A stretch of DNA of 64,000 nt, taken from positions 1 to 64,000 of the forward strand of contig LFSR01000034.1 of the NCBI GenBank assembly GCA_001513155.1. Direction: 5' to 3'. The notes beneath the pieces are model-generated. The model had not been told where the DNA came from and searched no databases. It worked only from the letters and a program-made list of their open reading frames with translations. Positions 52,247-60,728 of this stretch are shown in pieces. Position 1 is the first letter of the stretch. The number at the start of each line of letters is the position of its first letter. This DNA comes from Syntrophomonas sp. DTU018. Its GTDB lineage: Bacteria; Bacillota; Syntrophomonadia; Syntrophomonadales; Syntrophomonadaceae. Position numbers and translations under genes: made by a program.

Positions 52247-53743
52247 GTGAATACGTCGATTTTGGTTGATCACGAGCAACGGGTTAACCGAAATGTAAAC
52301 GCAGCCGTTTTCATAGCGGCTTTGCTGTTCTTTGTGCTGCTCCTGGTGGTAAAGCAGGTGGGTTTTGCCCGCAGTTCTGTACTGCTGGGCGCGGCTGCCG
52401 CAACCTTGCTGATTAGATTTTTGCATAATACACCCTATGCTTATCTGTGCAAGTACCTCTACGCTTTGACTTTTGCTGCTGCTATCCAAGGACTCTATTT
52501 AGCTCTGGGAACTTCCGGCGTTGGGGTGGTATATGGCTACTTTTTGGGTTTAGTAATCATGGCCATGTATTTTGACCGCTCGGTAGCAATTTTTTACGGT
52601 ATTATTGTTTTGATCATGAATGCTGTCAGCTGGGCGATAATACCGGAAATATATGTAGCCAACTACCAGATGATGAGCTGGATGTTTATAATCATGCTTT
52701 TTGTCTCCTCGTCAGCCGTATCCGTAATTCTGAGCCAAGTAGCTTCGGACCTAATTCTTCTGGCGGAGGATAAACATCACCAGGCCAACCAGATGGCGGC
52801 CAACCTGGGCAAGACCCTGGAGGAGATAGCCCGTCATTCTGAGGAATCCTCCTCTATCGCCAACAATCTGCTGGATCAGAGTCAAAATATCGTGGCCGGT
52901 ATGGAAGAAAACACTGCGGCCACCAATCAAATAGCTACCGGAATGCAGGAAATTTCCTCTACAGCCCAGGAGATTATCGCTGCTGCTGAAGAAATCGCTT
53001 CCATGTTAAACGATTTAACCCAAAAATCAGCGGAAGGCAATCAACAAGCCCAGGATATTGAAAAACGAGCTTTAACTATACAGGCCGAAGCCGATAAAGC
53101 CAAGAACCATACTCTGGGAATATATCAGGATATACAAGCCCGGGTTCAGCAGGCCATGGAAGAAGCGCGGGTGGTTGAACAGATTTCGGGCCTGGCTCAA
53201 AAAATAGCGGCCATCGCCGATCAGACCAATTTACTGGCCCTGAATGCGGCTATCGAAGCAGCGCGAGCGGGAGAGCATGGGCGGGGATTTGCCGTGGTAG
53301 CCGAAGAAGTTCGCAAGCTGGCGGAAGACGCGTCTTCAACAGTGGAGAGCATTCAGAGTCTCACCCACCAGGTTCGTGCCGCCCTGGACAATTTGCTGGA
53401 AAATACCAGCAGTATGCTGGAGTTTATTAACAAAGATATTGTGAATGACTATAATACCATGGCTCAGATAGGCGTTCAGTACCGGGAGGACAGCAACCGC
53501 TTTTACCGGCTGACCAGCCTGTTTAATGAGCAGATCGGAAGAATAAGCGCCTCCATGATGCAGATTAATCATGCCCTGGAATCAGCTACCGGTATCATCC
53601 AGGAGTCTGCTGCCGGGGCTCAGGATATTGCCCGGGCCAGTGAAGCGGCTACCCGGGCAGCGGAATCCATCAGCAATGCTTGCCAGCAGATGGCGGAAGA
53701 CATTCAAAAACTGGAATTGCTGGCCACCGAGTTCAGGGGATAG
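52247..53743 (+). CDS. Methyl-accepting chemotaxis protein
   Basis: 498 residues from GTG 52247 (GGGGGG 7 nt upstream; an earlier TTG at 52229 is possible). The N-terminus has about five or six membrane segments and little extracytoplasmic sequence, so it probably senses membrane or cytoplasmic signals. No HAMP domain is evident. The signalling hairpin is [20 protein letters not shown] then [20 protein letters not shown] (~320-365), the universal MCP tip. It controls CheA, implying motility genes elsewhere. Confidence 0.9.
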   Translation: MNTSILVDHEQRVNRNVNAAVFIAALLFFVLLLVVKQVGFARSSVLLGAAAATLLIRFLHNTPYAYLCKYLYALTFAAAIQGLYLALGTSGVGVVYGYFLGLVIMAMYFDRSVAIFYGIIVLIMNAVSWAIIPEIYVANYQMMSWMFIIMLFVSSSAVSVILSQVASDLILLAEDKHHQANQMAANLGKTLEEIARHSEESSSIANNLLDQSQNIVAGMEENTAATNQIATGMQEISSTAQEIIAAAEEIASMLNDLTQKSAEGNQQAQDIEKRALTIQAEADKAKNHTLGIYQDIQARVQQAMEEARVVEQISGLAQKIAAIADQTNLLALNAAIEAARAGEHGRGFAVVAEEVRKLAEDASSTVESIQSLTHQVRAALDNLLENTSSMLEFINKDIVNDYNTMAQIGVQYREDSNRFYRLTSLFNEQIGRISASMMQINHALESATGIIQESAAGAQDIARASEAATRAAESISNACQQMAEDIQKLELLATEFRG

Positions 53744-53768
53744 TAAAATCCTCTGTAATTAAAAATGA

Positions 53769-53797
53769 AAATCCCGGATATTGCCCGGGATTTTTAT
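53769..53797. terminator. Terminator between the chemoreceptor and YvrJ gene
   Basis: AATCCCGG (53770-53777) pairs with CCGGGATT (53785-53792), followed by TTTTATTT. It is convergent with the minus-strand YvrJ gene and likely serves both. Confidence 0.85.
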
Positions 53798-54001
53798 TTA
53801 AGCGGGGGTATAGAAAGAAGGGGATTCTTCCCGGTGTGACTCAGAAACAGGGACAGGGTATATCCCGGTCAGCACCGCTTCCCGTAAGCTGTGTATAGCG
53901 GCGGTTAGCTCTTTTAGCTGGCCTTCAATGCGAATCAGCAAATAGGCGGCTACCGCCATGGGAAAGCCTACATTGGCAGCGATGTTTAACAGCTCACTCA
54001 T
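53798..54001 (-). CDS. YvrJ-family small membrane protein
   Basis: 67 residues from ATG 54001 (GAGGTGG upstream). MSELLNIAANVGFPMAVAAY then LLIRIEGQLKEL is the YvrJ signature: one membrane segment followed by an amphipathic helix. The function is unknown. It is the last gene of the DUF1659-DUF2922-YvrJ group common in Firmicutes. Confidence 0.8.
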   Translation of the reverse strand: MSELLNIAANVGFPMAVAAYLLIRIEGQLKELTAAIHSLREAVLTGIYPVPVSESHREESPSFYTPA

Positions 54002-54030
54002 TGCCTTTTCCACCTCCCATACAGTATAAA

Positions 54031-54059
54031 AAGGTTACGGGGTTTTGCCCCGCAACCTT
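54031..54059 (-). terminator. Hairpin between DUF2922 and YvrJ genes
   Basis: AAGGTTACGGGG pairs with CCCCGCAACCTT with one internal mismatch. It lies inside the small operon and may act as a partial terminator that sets YvrJ expression lower. Confidence 0.7.
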
Positions 54060-54065
54060 GATAGA

Positions 54066-54290
54066 CTAGACCAGATCGAATTCGGTAGTTTCGCTGACGA
54101 TCATCTGGGCTCGGGCCTTGCCGGTAAGGGCTCCGCCGTTGCCGGAAAAGATGTTGCCGGCGACGATTTGATCCATAGCGGCAGATACCTCTTCCGAAGT
54201 CAAGTCTTCCCTGGCATCATAGACCCTTATGCGGTGATTGCGGCCCAGCTCGGTAGTAAAGTCCATCTGCAGCACTCTCTGAATCGCCAT
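54066..54290 (-). CDS. DUF2922 family protein
   Basis: 74 residues. The pattern LQMDFTTELGRNHRIRVYDA followed by REDLT and VxxAMDQIVAGNIF matches DUF2922. Soluble, unknown role, always found with DUF1659 and YvrJ neighbours. GGAGGA precedes the ATG at 54290. Confidence 0.8.
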   Translation of the reverse strand: MAIQRVLQMDFTTELGRNHRIRVYDAREDLTSEEVSAAMDQIVAGNIFSGNGGALTGKARAQMIVSETTEFDLV

Positions 54291-54327
54291 GTTTCATCCT
54301 CCTTTCCCTGGTTTTTTCCGTTACCGA

Positions 54328-54552
54328 TTAAGCGTTGGTCAGTTCAACAGTATCCTGGCGGTGAATTGCCAAGGGGGTGCGGCTCTGCAGGCTGAGAAGC
54401 ACCTGAGCAACCTGGTAAACATCATCATTGGCAGCTTCTGGTTTTACATCACCATAGGAGCGGTTGCGGATCAGCTGCTGCCCGGAAACACCTATTCCGT
54501 TGTCCAGGACCAAAACCAGTTCGCTGCTGACAGGAGTAGCGGTAACAGCCAT
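54328..54552 (-). CDS. DUF1659 family protein
   Basis: 74 residues from ATG 54552 (AAAGGAGG 8 nt upstream). SSELVLVLDNGIG followed by DVYQVAQVLLSLQ matches DUF1659. First gene of the three-gene group; function unknown. Confidence 0.8.
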   Translation of the reverse strand: MAVTATPVSSELVLVLDNGIGVSGQQLIRNRSYGDVKPEAANDDVYQVAQVLLSLQSRTPLAIHRQDTVELTNA

Positions 54553-54706
54553 GTTGACACCTCCTTTCTGAGAGTAGGGCTCTGGATCCATGAGCTTGAT
54601 TGGATTGTACATACCAGGAGGCGGTTATGACCAAGGACCGGCATCATTCTTAAAGGCCTTGCCGGAGACGGGAATTTCCTTTCCCGGCACGGAGGAGGTC
54701 AGGGGA

Positions 54707-54853
54707 GTGAATTTGCTGCCCAGGCAAGTTCATAAAAGGGCCTTTACCTTATTGATCAGGTGGGGGTATCTCCCTAATGGTACTATCCACATAGACTATA
54801 TACTACACAGGGAAGCCAGGAGGCTTCTGATACCCATAGGGTTAAGGAGGTGA
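54707..54853 (+). CDS. Small basic hypothetical protein
   Basis: 48 residues from GTG 54707 with GGAGGAGG 8 nt upstream. The sequence (MNLLPRQVHKRAFTLLIRWG...) is basic with a hydrophobic core. Its stop lies 4 nt before the next gene's ATG and overlaps that gene's ribosome site, suggesting coupling. No family recognised. Confidence 0.4.
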   Translation: MNLLPRQVHKRAFTLLIRWGYLPNGTIHIDYILHREARRLLIPIGLRR

Positions 54854-54857
54854 CCCC

Positions 54858-55109
54858 ATGCGCGTGCTTGCCGATGTGACCGTAACCGTAGTGTCCGGTG
54901 ACAGACAACGCCAGGGTACAGTATATAATCTGGAATTTGAAGATGAAATCTACCAGGAATTTGATTTCGCCAACATGTTCCGCCAGTTGATCAACAATCT
55001 TCATCCTTCGGTTTTTGCTATTTTCCCCAAGGAAAGATTTATATTTGATATTCATAACATACGTCCCCTGTACGAGCGGCGCTCCCATCCCGATGTTTTT
55101 GATAAATGA
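54858..55109 (+). CDS. Small hypothetical protein
   Basis: 83 residues with a near-perfect ribosome site (TTAAGGAGGTGA). Beta-rich start (MRVLADVTVTVVSGDRQRQG), then acidic and aromatic (FEDEIYQEFDFANMF). Soluble, no family recognised. Possibly an operon with the 48-aa frame. Confidence 0.55.
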   Translation: MRVLADVTVTVVSGDRQRQGTVYNLEFEDEIYQEFDFANMFRQLINNLHPSVFAIFPKERFIFDIHNIRPLYERRSHPDVFDK

Positions 55110-55140
55110 AGGGAGCTGATTATGCTGCTGGCCGAAGCAA

Positions 55141-55171
55141 AAGCCCGGAACCCAAAGGATTCCGGGCTTTC
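55141..55171. terminator. Terminator between convergent genes
   Basis: AAAGCCCGGAA (55141-55151) pairs perfectly with TTCCGGGCTTT (55161-55171). It lies between the small plus-strand gene and the convergent acyl-CoA dehydrogenase. Confidence 0.88.
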
Positions 55172-55201
55172 GCTAAGGGTGGGGGATAGGCAGTGTATTA
55201 G

Positions 55202-57031
55202 TTAGGCAAAGAAAGCTGCTTCCTCTATATCGAGAGCCGAAGTATCCCCATCTTTGATAACACTCAGGATGAAGGATACCTCGGGCAGAATATTGCGGAC
55301 GAAGAATTTGGCGGTGTTTACTTTGCCCTGGTAGAAAGGATAGTCATAATGATCGGTGCCCAGCTCGGCAATCTTTTTCTCGGCTACCAGCGCCTGATCC
55401 AGCAGCAGGCGGGCTCCCAGCAGTTTGCCGGTGGCGTGCAGGATGCGGGTAGCATAAAGGCCTATCATACCTACTTTGCCTGCTCCCAGGTAACCTCCCA
55501 GGGTGGTCTGGATTTCCCGGTAGTCATTCAAGGCCTGCTGCAGCAGGTCGAATTCCCGGGACAGGGAATCAACGCGCTTGCTATCGATAAAGTCCTGGAT
55601 ATCCTGGAGCCAGGAGGCAAAAACCTGTCCTTTCCCTAACATCCATTTACGCCCTACCAGGTCCATGGCCTGGATATAATTGGTCCCTTCCCAAATGGAG
55701 TATATGCGGGTGTCCCGCAGCAGCTGGGCTATAGGATATTCTTCACTAAAACCATACCCGCCGTAAACCTGCATGGCTTCCGAAATAGACAGCCAGCATA
55801 CATCGGAGCAGTAAGCCTTTACTACAGGGGTATGGACCTCGATGAAGTTCTTGGCTTTTTGGACCAGTTCTGCATCGGAACTGTTTTCCGCCAGATCTAT
55901 CAGATAATAGGTATAAATGGACATAGCCCGGGATGCCTCAATGTGAGCCTTCTGATACATCAGCATACGGCGGACATCTTCGTGTTTGATGATTGGGACT
56001 CGTCCCGCTTTGGGATTGGTCAGGGGGCGGCCCTGGATGCGCTCACTGGCATATTTGACGGCGTTATAGTAGGCTACGGCTGCCGCTGACAGAGCGGCAT
56101 GGCCGGTTACCAGGCGTTCTTCATTCATCATTTGAAACATTTGGGCCATACCCTGGGCTTTCCCAGTTTCATCAGGAGGATCTCCCAGCAAGAAGCCGCG
56201 GCAGTTGTTTTCTTCGCCAAAGTTGATTACCGCCGTGGCTGATCCCCTCAGTCCCATTTTGTGTTCTATTCCCGCACAGTTGACATCGTTGAATTCTCCT
56301 GCCTCACCGTCGGGAGTAGGCCAGTATTTGGGCACTACGAACAACGAGATGCCTTTGGTGCCCGGAGCGGCGCCTTCAATACGGGCTAAGGTAAGGTGAA
56401 CGATATTTTCAGTAATGTCCTGCTCGCCGCCGGTGATGAAGCATTTGGTTCCTTTGATCTTGTAGATGCCGGGCTGATCAGTGGGATATGCTTTAGATAA
56501 TATGTCACCCACGTCTGAACCGCCGCCGGGTTCAGTCAGATCCATGGTGCCTGTCCACTGCCCGCTGAACATTTTAGGCAGGAAAATCCGCTTTACTTCT
56601 TCACTGCCGAAGCTCTGTATCAGTCCTGCCGCCCCGGAAGTGGCCAAAAAGTAGGGACACAGAGCGGCATTGGCTCCGATCAGGTATTCATTGATACAGG
56701 CCAGGATACTGTTAGGCAGAGCAGATTCGTCTTCATGGTTTTTATTGCTGGAACCCAGGCCATTTTCCTGGATGAAGAAATAGGCTTTTTTCATAGATTC
56801 AGGAACAGTAACCTTGCCATTTTCAAAAACAGCGTGCTGCTGGTCGCCGTCATCGTTGGTAGGTGCTACCACCTCTTTGGCAACTTTCAGGGCATTATCC
56901 AGAATGAAATCAATATCATCGATACCATAGCTGTTTTTGAAGCGTTCCGTGGCAAATACCTTGTTCAAGTCCAACCACTCTTTGAGAATAAAACGGTGGT
57001 CACGTGTTGATTGAATGAAGTTCGATGCCAT
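55202..57031 (-). CDS. Acyl-CoA dehydrogenase, long form with C-terminal extension
   Basis: 609 residues from ATG 57031 (GGGGG upstream; a TTG nine bases earlier is less likely). FAD-binding blocks GTMDLTEPGGGSDVGDIL and KCFITGGEQDITENIVHLTL, then QVYGGYGFSEEYP and IYSIWEGTNYIQAMDL with the catalytic-region Glu. The ~130 residues after the core form a helical C-terminal domain, as in DmdC-type and long Firmicute dehydrogenases. It oxidises acyl-CoA with electrons passed to ETF. The substrate is unproven. Confidence 0.9.
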   Translation of the reverse strand: MASNFIQSTRDHRFILKEWLDLNKVFATERFKNSYGIDDIDFILDNALKVAKEVVAPTNDDGDQQHAVFENGKVTVPESMKKAYFFIQENGLGSSNKNHEDESALPNSILACINEYLIGANAALCPYFLATSGAAGLIQSFGSEEVKRIFLPKMFSGQWTGTMDLTEPGGGSDVGDILSKAYPTDQPGIYKIKGTKCFITGGEQDITENIVHLTLARIEGAAPGTKGISLFVVPKYWPTPDGEAGEFNDVNCAGIEHKMGLRGSATAVINFGEENNCRGFLLGDPPDETGKAQGMAQMFQMMNEERLVTGHAALSAAAVAYYNAVKYASERIQGRPLTNPKAGRVPIIKHEDVRRMLMYQKAHIEASRAMSIYTYYLIDLAENSSDAELVQKAKNFIEVHTPVVKAYCSDVCWLSISEAMQVYGGYGFSEEYPIAQLLRDTRIYSIWEGTNYIQAMDLVGRKWMLGKGQVFASWLQDIQDFIDSKRVDSLSREFDLLQQALNDYREIQTTLGGYLGAGKVGMIGLYATRILHATGKLLGARLLLDQALVAEKKIAELGTDHYDYPFYQGKVNTAKFFVRNILPEVSFILSVIKDGDTSALDIEEAAFFA

Positions 57032-57251
57032 GTTATCCAACCCCCAATAATCTATTTACGCCCTCCCCGGGCTTTAAAGAGGTTAAAAGGGAAATATCAA
57101 GTCCCCCCTTGCCCATCCTTGAGATGGGTGAAACCCATTACCACCTCCAATGCCGGAAAATAATTCCTCGGGAATATTCTAACAAATCAATAGCATCAAA
57201 GAATTCTGAACATTTAAATTAGCTGTACAAATTTTGTGCCGTCGTGGAATA

Positions 57252-57276
57252 AAGGGGAGCGAGAAACAGGATGTTT
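57252..57276. repeat. 25-bp dispersed repeat, copy 1
   Basis: AAGGGGAGCGAGAAACAGGA plus TGTTT differs at one base from 62914-62938. Both are followed at differing distance by GGACCGAGG. The 57032-57342 gap also holds a small hairpin (CCCATC...GATGGG, ~57112-57129) and no gene. Confidence 0.7.
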
Positions 57277-57342
57277 TAAGCGAGGACCGAGGGAATAGAT
57301 ATTGGAACTCTTCAGCTCAGGTAATAGTCGTTCATTTGCCAG

Positions 57343-58254
57343 TCAAATGCGCTGGTAATAACCGTCGGGAAGTTCCTGCACCAGGTGCTGGTCAATCAGA
57401 TAGCGCAGGTGATTGCGGAGGGTCATTTTCTCCCAGAACAGTTCGTAGATATTCTGGCAGTTGGGGAATATCAGGCGGTATTCAGCCAGCTGATCCAGGT
57501 TATGAGGATTGCGCAGGATTTCCAGCAGGCGCTGGTTTCTCTCCAGCACCACCCCGATATAGCGATCCAGCTGGGCGGCAATGTTTTCCCTTTGAATATG
57601 GCGGTGGGAGGGAATTATTGTATCCGGGTTTATTTCCTTGATGCGCTGCACGGAGTTTATAAGGTCCCCCACACTGGCACTGTTGCTGCTGTACCAGGGG
57701 CCTGTTGCTACCAGGTCGATGTCACCGCTGAACAGGATGCCCTCTTTTTCTATATAAAATCCATAATGGCCCCGGGTATGGCCGGGAAGGTGCACTGCAG
57801 TCAGCTTGATGCTGCCCAGTTCAATAGTCTGGCCGTCACTTAAGGTACCAGCCAGGGGCAGCCGGCGAAAACCCGGGCGGGCCAGCACATCGTCCTTTAA
57901 AGGGACTACCTGGCCGTAAGCCTGGCGGGGGATTTTCATCAATTCCTCCCATAAGGTGTAACCGTGGAACTCCATATAGGCCTGCTCATCGCGGTAAGTG
58001 GCTGCTTCTTCCTGGCCGGCCATCAAATCAGCGTGGCTGAACAGGTCGTAGCCGTGAACATGATCAAAATGAAAGTGAGTCAGCATAACCAGCTGAACTC
58101 TAGAGCAGTCAATTTCCCGGAAAGCATTGGCACCGGCTCCCAAATCTATTACCGCCGGACGATCATCATCGATAAACAGGCAGTTGGCATAGGGGTAACG
58201 GGGTTTATCCAAAGGCGCTACCATGAATATGCCCCGGGCCACCTGGACAAGCAT
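57343..58254 (-). CDS. Metallo-beta-lactamase-fold hydrolase
   Basis: 303 residues. The zinc motif is THFHFDH (residues ~57-63), with later ligands in VHLPGHTRGHYGF and FSGDIDLV (Asp) and PSHRH. The C-terminal ~90 residues are helical (NPHNLDQLAEYRLIF), as in glyoxalase-II-like hydrolases of thioesters. Cytosolic. A CoA- or thiol-ester substrate would fit the neighbours but is not proven. Confidence 0.85.
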   Translation of the reverse strand: MLVQVARGIFMVAPLDKPRYPYANCLFIDDDRPAVIDLGAGANAFREIDCSRVQLVMLTHFHFDHVHGYDLFSHADLMAGQEEAATYRDEQAYMEFHGYTLWEELMKIPRQAYGQVVPLKDDVLARPGFRRLPLAGTLSDGQTIELGSIKLTAVHLPGHTRGHYGFYIEKEGILFSGDIDLVATGPWYSSNSASVGDLINSVQRIKEINPDTIIPSHRHIQRENIAAQLDRYIGVVLERNQRLLEILRNPHNLDQLAEYRLIFPNCQNIYELFWEKMTLRNHLRYLIDQHLVQELPDGYYQRI

Positions 58255-58427
58255 GATCTCACTTCCCTATTAACGTTCCTTAAATATTGTAGCAGACCAG
58301 GAGGCGGGGTAAAGGTCGAGAATGGAAAAACAGCCCGGGATAATTTGAACAAAAGCTGAAATGCCCCAAGATGAACAGAGCGAAAAAAATGGCTCACCAG
58401 TGAGGTGAACCATTCAAGGAGGAAGAA

Positions 58428-58589
58428 CTAATCCATAGGTCCGCCTTCCCAATGCTGTCTTATGGCGCGCAGGGCATAACTGCCGATATAGATGCCATTG
58501 ATAAAAGCTAAAGGGATGGCCATAGCTGCCCAGGGATCAATTCTTTGTTTCAAATCTTCTTTTCCATCGGTGGTACGGTATCTTGTCAC
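58428..58589 (-). CDS. Small single-span membrane protein
   Basis: 53 residues from GTG 58589, with an excellent ribosome site (AAAGGAGGGA). MTRYRTTDGKEDLKQRIDPW, then a hydrophobic segment (AAMAIPLAFINGIYIGSYAL) and a basic tail. One transmembrane helix. No family recognised. Confidence 0.55.
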   Translation of the reverse strand: MTRYRTTDGKEDLKQRIDPWAAMAIPLAFINGIYIGSYALRAIRQHWEGGPMD

Positions 58590-58651
58590 AGTGATCCCTC
58601 CTTTACCCTTATTTTGACCGGGTCCAGGAGAATTATTGCAGGATATAATTC

Positions 58652-58756
58652 TCAGCTTTTATTAGTAATGGAGGGATAAACTCTGGCTACCAGCAGGTAT
58701 AATAGAGTACAGCCGATCAACAATAGCAGAAAAGCTGCCGCAATTTTCTCATACAT
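58652..58756 (-). CDS. Very small membrane peptide
   Basis: 34 residues from ATG 58756: MYEKIAAAFLLLLIGCTLLY, then LLVARVYPSITNKS. One membrane helix; the ribosome site (GGTGA) is weak. Located just upstream of the 53-aa frame on the same strand, so a paired membrane peptide unit is possible. Confidence 0.35.
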   Translation of the reverse strand: MYEKIAAAFLLLLIGCTLLYLLVARVYPSITNKS

Positions 58757-58798
58757 TAAACGATCACCAATTATAAATTGGCTTGGCGGCAGCTTTTT
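58730..58798 (-). terminator. Inverted repeat around the start of the 34-aa frame
   Basis: AAAAGCTGCCGC (58730-58741) and GCGGCAGCTTTTTT (58784-58797) form a 12-bp stem with a 42-nt loop holding the ribosome site and start of the 34-aa frame. Read on the minus strand it follows the stop of the 58807 gene, but the longer T-run lies on the plus-strand side. It may end transcription or hide the small gene's start. Confidence 0.45.
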
Positions 58799-58806
58799 TA
58801 TACTTT

Positions 58807-59367
58807 TTAAGCTTTTTTCTTGGTTTTGGGCATGCAGATAATTTCCCTGATCTCCGTATCAAAGAAGCGGTTGGCATGAGCAGGTTTCACTACAATGGCA
58901 GCATCTGCTCCCTTTATAGTACCGCCTATGGAAATAATTTCTTTGCCATAGGGGATTAAGCCCGCATCCAGGGCCATGACCGCTATTTCTGTGGCTACCT
59001 TTACGCCCTGACCCAGCATGCGTAGGGTTTGGGCAATTATTTCCGCTGGATATACTCCGCCGAATTGATTGCGAACCGCCCGGTCCACTCCGGCCAGTAC
59101 ATGGGTAGTGGTTAGAACCCGGACACCGGCCTGTTCAAGCTCCTTACGGGTTTGGGGATCCATTTCATTTTCTCCCGGCTGTTCAAAACCATTATGATGA
59201 GTGACACAGACAATTTCCATTCCCTTGGCCATAGCCAGAAGCTCACGGGCGGTAGCACCGCTGCAAGAGGCAACTACTATGTTTTTTATTCCTAACTCTT
59301 CAGCTCTTTTTAAAGCCAGATCCAAAGTGGCTTTGGTGTTATGGGCACCAGGTTGTTCCCACAGCAT
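58807..59367 (-). CDS. Pyruvate-kinase alpha/beta (C-terminal) domain protein
   Basis: 186 residues from ATG 59367 (AAAGGAGG upstream). It corresponds to the free-standing pyruvate kinase C-terminal fold: NTKATLDLALKRAEELGIKN, VVASCSGATARELLAMA and GKEIISIGGTIKGADAAIVV. No catalytic TIM barrel is present. Stand-alone members are common in Clostridia and methanogens, with unknown ligand, perhaps a nucleotide sensor. Confidence 0.8.
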   Translation of the reverse strand: MLWEQPGAHNTKATLDLALKRAEELGIKNIVVASCSGATARELLAMAKGMEIVCVTHHNGFEQPGENEMDPQTRKELEQAGVRVLTTTHVLAGVDRAVRNQFGGVYPAEIIAQTLRMLGQGVKVATEIAVMALDAGLIPYGKEIISIGGTIKGADAAIVVKPAHANRFFDTEIREIICMPKTKKKA

Positions 59368-59399
59368 TTTTCGAACCTCCTTTATCAAAATGCTAGTAT

Positions 59400-60482
59400 T
59401 TACAGCAAATTTTGAATTTCTTCTTCAGTAAGGCTTTTGGCCACCATTACCGTTGTGTACTTGGACAGATCAACTTCCTGGGGATTATGCATGCGGCTTC
59501 CGTAACGATCAATAACCAGTCTGACTACGGGACGGGTGGGTGATTCTTTGTTAACGTCCACCACTACCCCCACGTCTCCCGTGCTCAGCTGTACCACTGA
59601 GCCAATGGGGTAAACCGCTATGTTGCTGGTTAAGGCGTCAACGCAGCGTTTATCCAGGAAAAGACCGCACATTCGCTTTAGTATGGTGAGGGCCTGGCTA
59701 ACAGTATAAGATGCCCGGTAGGGGCGATCCGCCAGCAGGGCGTCATATACATCGCAGGCCGCTACAATACGGGCGTATTCCAGTATGTTTTCGCCTGACA
59801 GGCCCCGGGGATAACCGCTTCCATCCCAGCGTTCATGGTGCTGGAAGGCTACATTAGCCGATAGCAGGGAAACATCCTGGTACTGGCGCAGGATTTCAAA
59901 ACCATAAACAGGGTGCCGTTTGACCTCCTCATATTCTTCCTTGCTGAGCTCACCTGTTTTGCTGAGAATGCTCTTGTCAATGCGGATTTTGCCTAAATCA
60001 TGCAAAATAGCCCCTACGCCCAGCTCTTTCAGCTGCAAGTCGTTGTAGCCCATGGTTATCCCGGTCATGATTGCCAGCACTGATACATTCACCGAATGAG
60101 CGAAAGTATAATCATCAAAGGTGCGGATATCGGTTAGATTCACCAGCACCGACAGGTCGGCCAGCAACTCGTCGATGATCTGATCAACCATGGCTTTTAC
60201 CGCGCGAATATTGAGTTTATGCTGATTCTCCAGAGCCTGAAAGTTATCCTTGACTACCCGAATGGCTTGTATTCGAGTTTCATCGGAAATAACATCGTTT
60301 ACCTGTACATGGTCAAAAGCATCCCGAATATAAACGGAATTCAGGCCCAGCTCACGGAGTTTGTTGATGTATCTTTCGTTGAGCTGAATACCGGAGTACA
60401 GCAGAACCCGTCCATCGCTGTCAACTATGGCCCGGGCTACTACCATTCCCGTTTTTAGTTCATCAATTCTTATTTTTCGCAT
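59400..60482 (-). CDS. HD-GYP domain protein (c-di-GMP phosphodiesterase type)
   Basis: 360 residues from ATG 60482 (CAGGTG upstream). N-terminal ~110 residues form a DUF3391-like or PilZ-less regulatory part. The HD motif is AILHDLGKIRID (~158) and the GYP motif HHERWDGSGYPRGL (~214), both intact. The C-terminus has a small beta domain (GSVVQLSTGDVGVVVDV). It probably degrades cyclic di-GMP to control motility or surface behaviour, in keeping with the chemoreceptor nearby. Confidence 0.85.
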   Translation of the reverse strand: MRKIRIDELKTGMVVARAIVDSDGRVLLYSGIQLNERYINKLRELGLNSVYIRDAFDHVQVNDVISDETRIQAIRVVKDNFQALENQHKLNIRAVKAMVDQIIDELLADLSVLVNLTDIRTFDDYTFAHSVNVSVLAIMTGITMGYNDLQLKELGVGAILHDLGKIRIDKSILSKTGELSKEEYEEVKRHPVYGFEILRQYQDVSLLSANVAFQHHERWDGSGYPRGLSGENILEYARIVAACDVYDALLADRPYRASYTVSQALTILKRMCGLFLDKRCVDALTSNIAVYPIGSVVQLSTGDVGVVVDVNKESPTRPVVRLVIDRYGSRMHNPQEVDLSKYTTVMVAKSLTEEEIQNLL

Positions 60483-60728
60483 AAGCACCTGATAATTATT
60501 TATACTGGCAGTGTAATATACTGCCATTTTTCAGAATAGATTCTGTGCCTAGACATGGTTTCCTCCTGAAAAAAGAAATTATTTGGCATGATTCGCCTCT
60601 TGGCACAAGTTTTGAAAAAATTTATAAACATTAGCAATTTTTGGAACATTTTTTAAGGCAGAGGGGTAATTGCGTCTTAAGCGAAGAAGTGGTAACCTCA
60701 GATTAAAAAGAAGCACTAGGAGAGCTGG

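Noticed and set aside
55122-55199. 27-codon plus-strand frame starting at an ATG after the 83-aa gene
   Set aside because: It is almost entirely the terminator hairpin read as codons.
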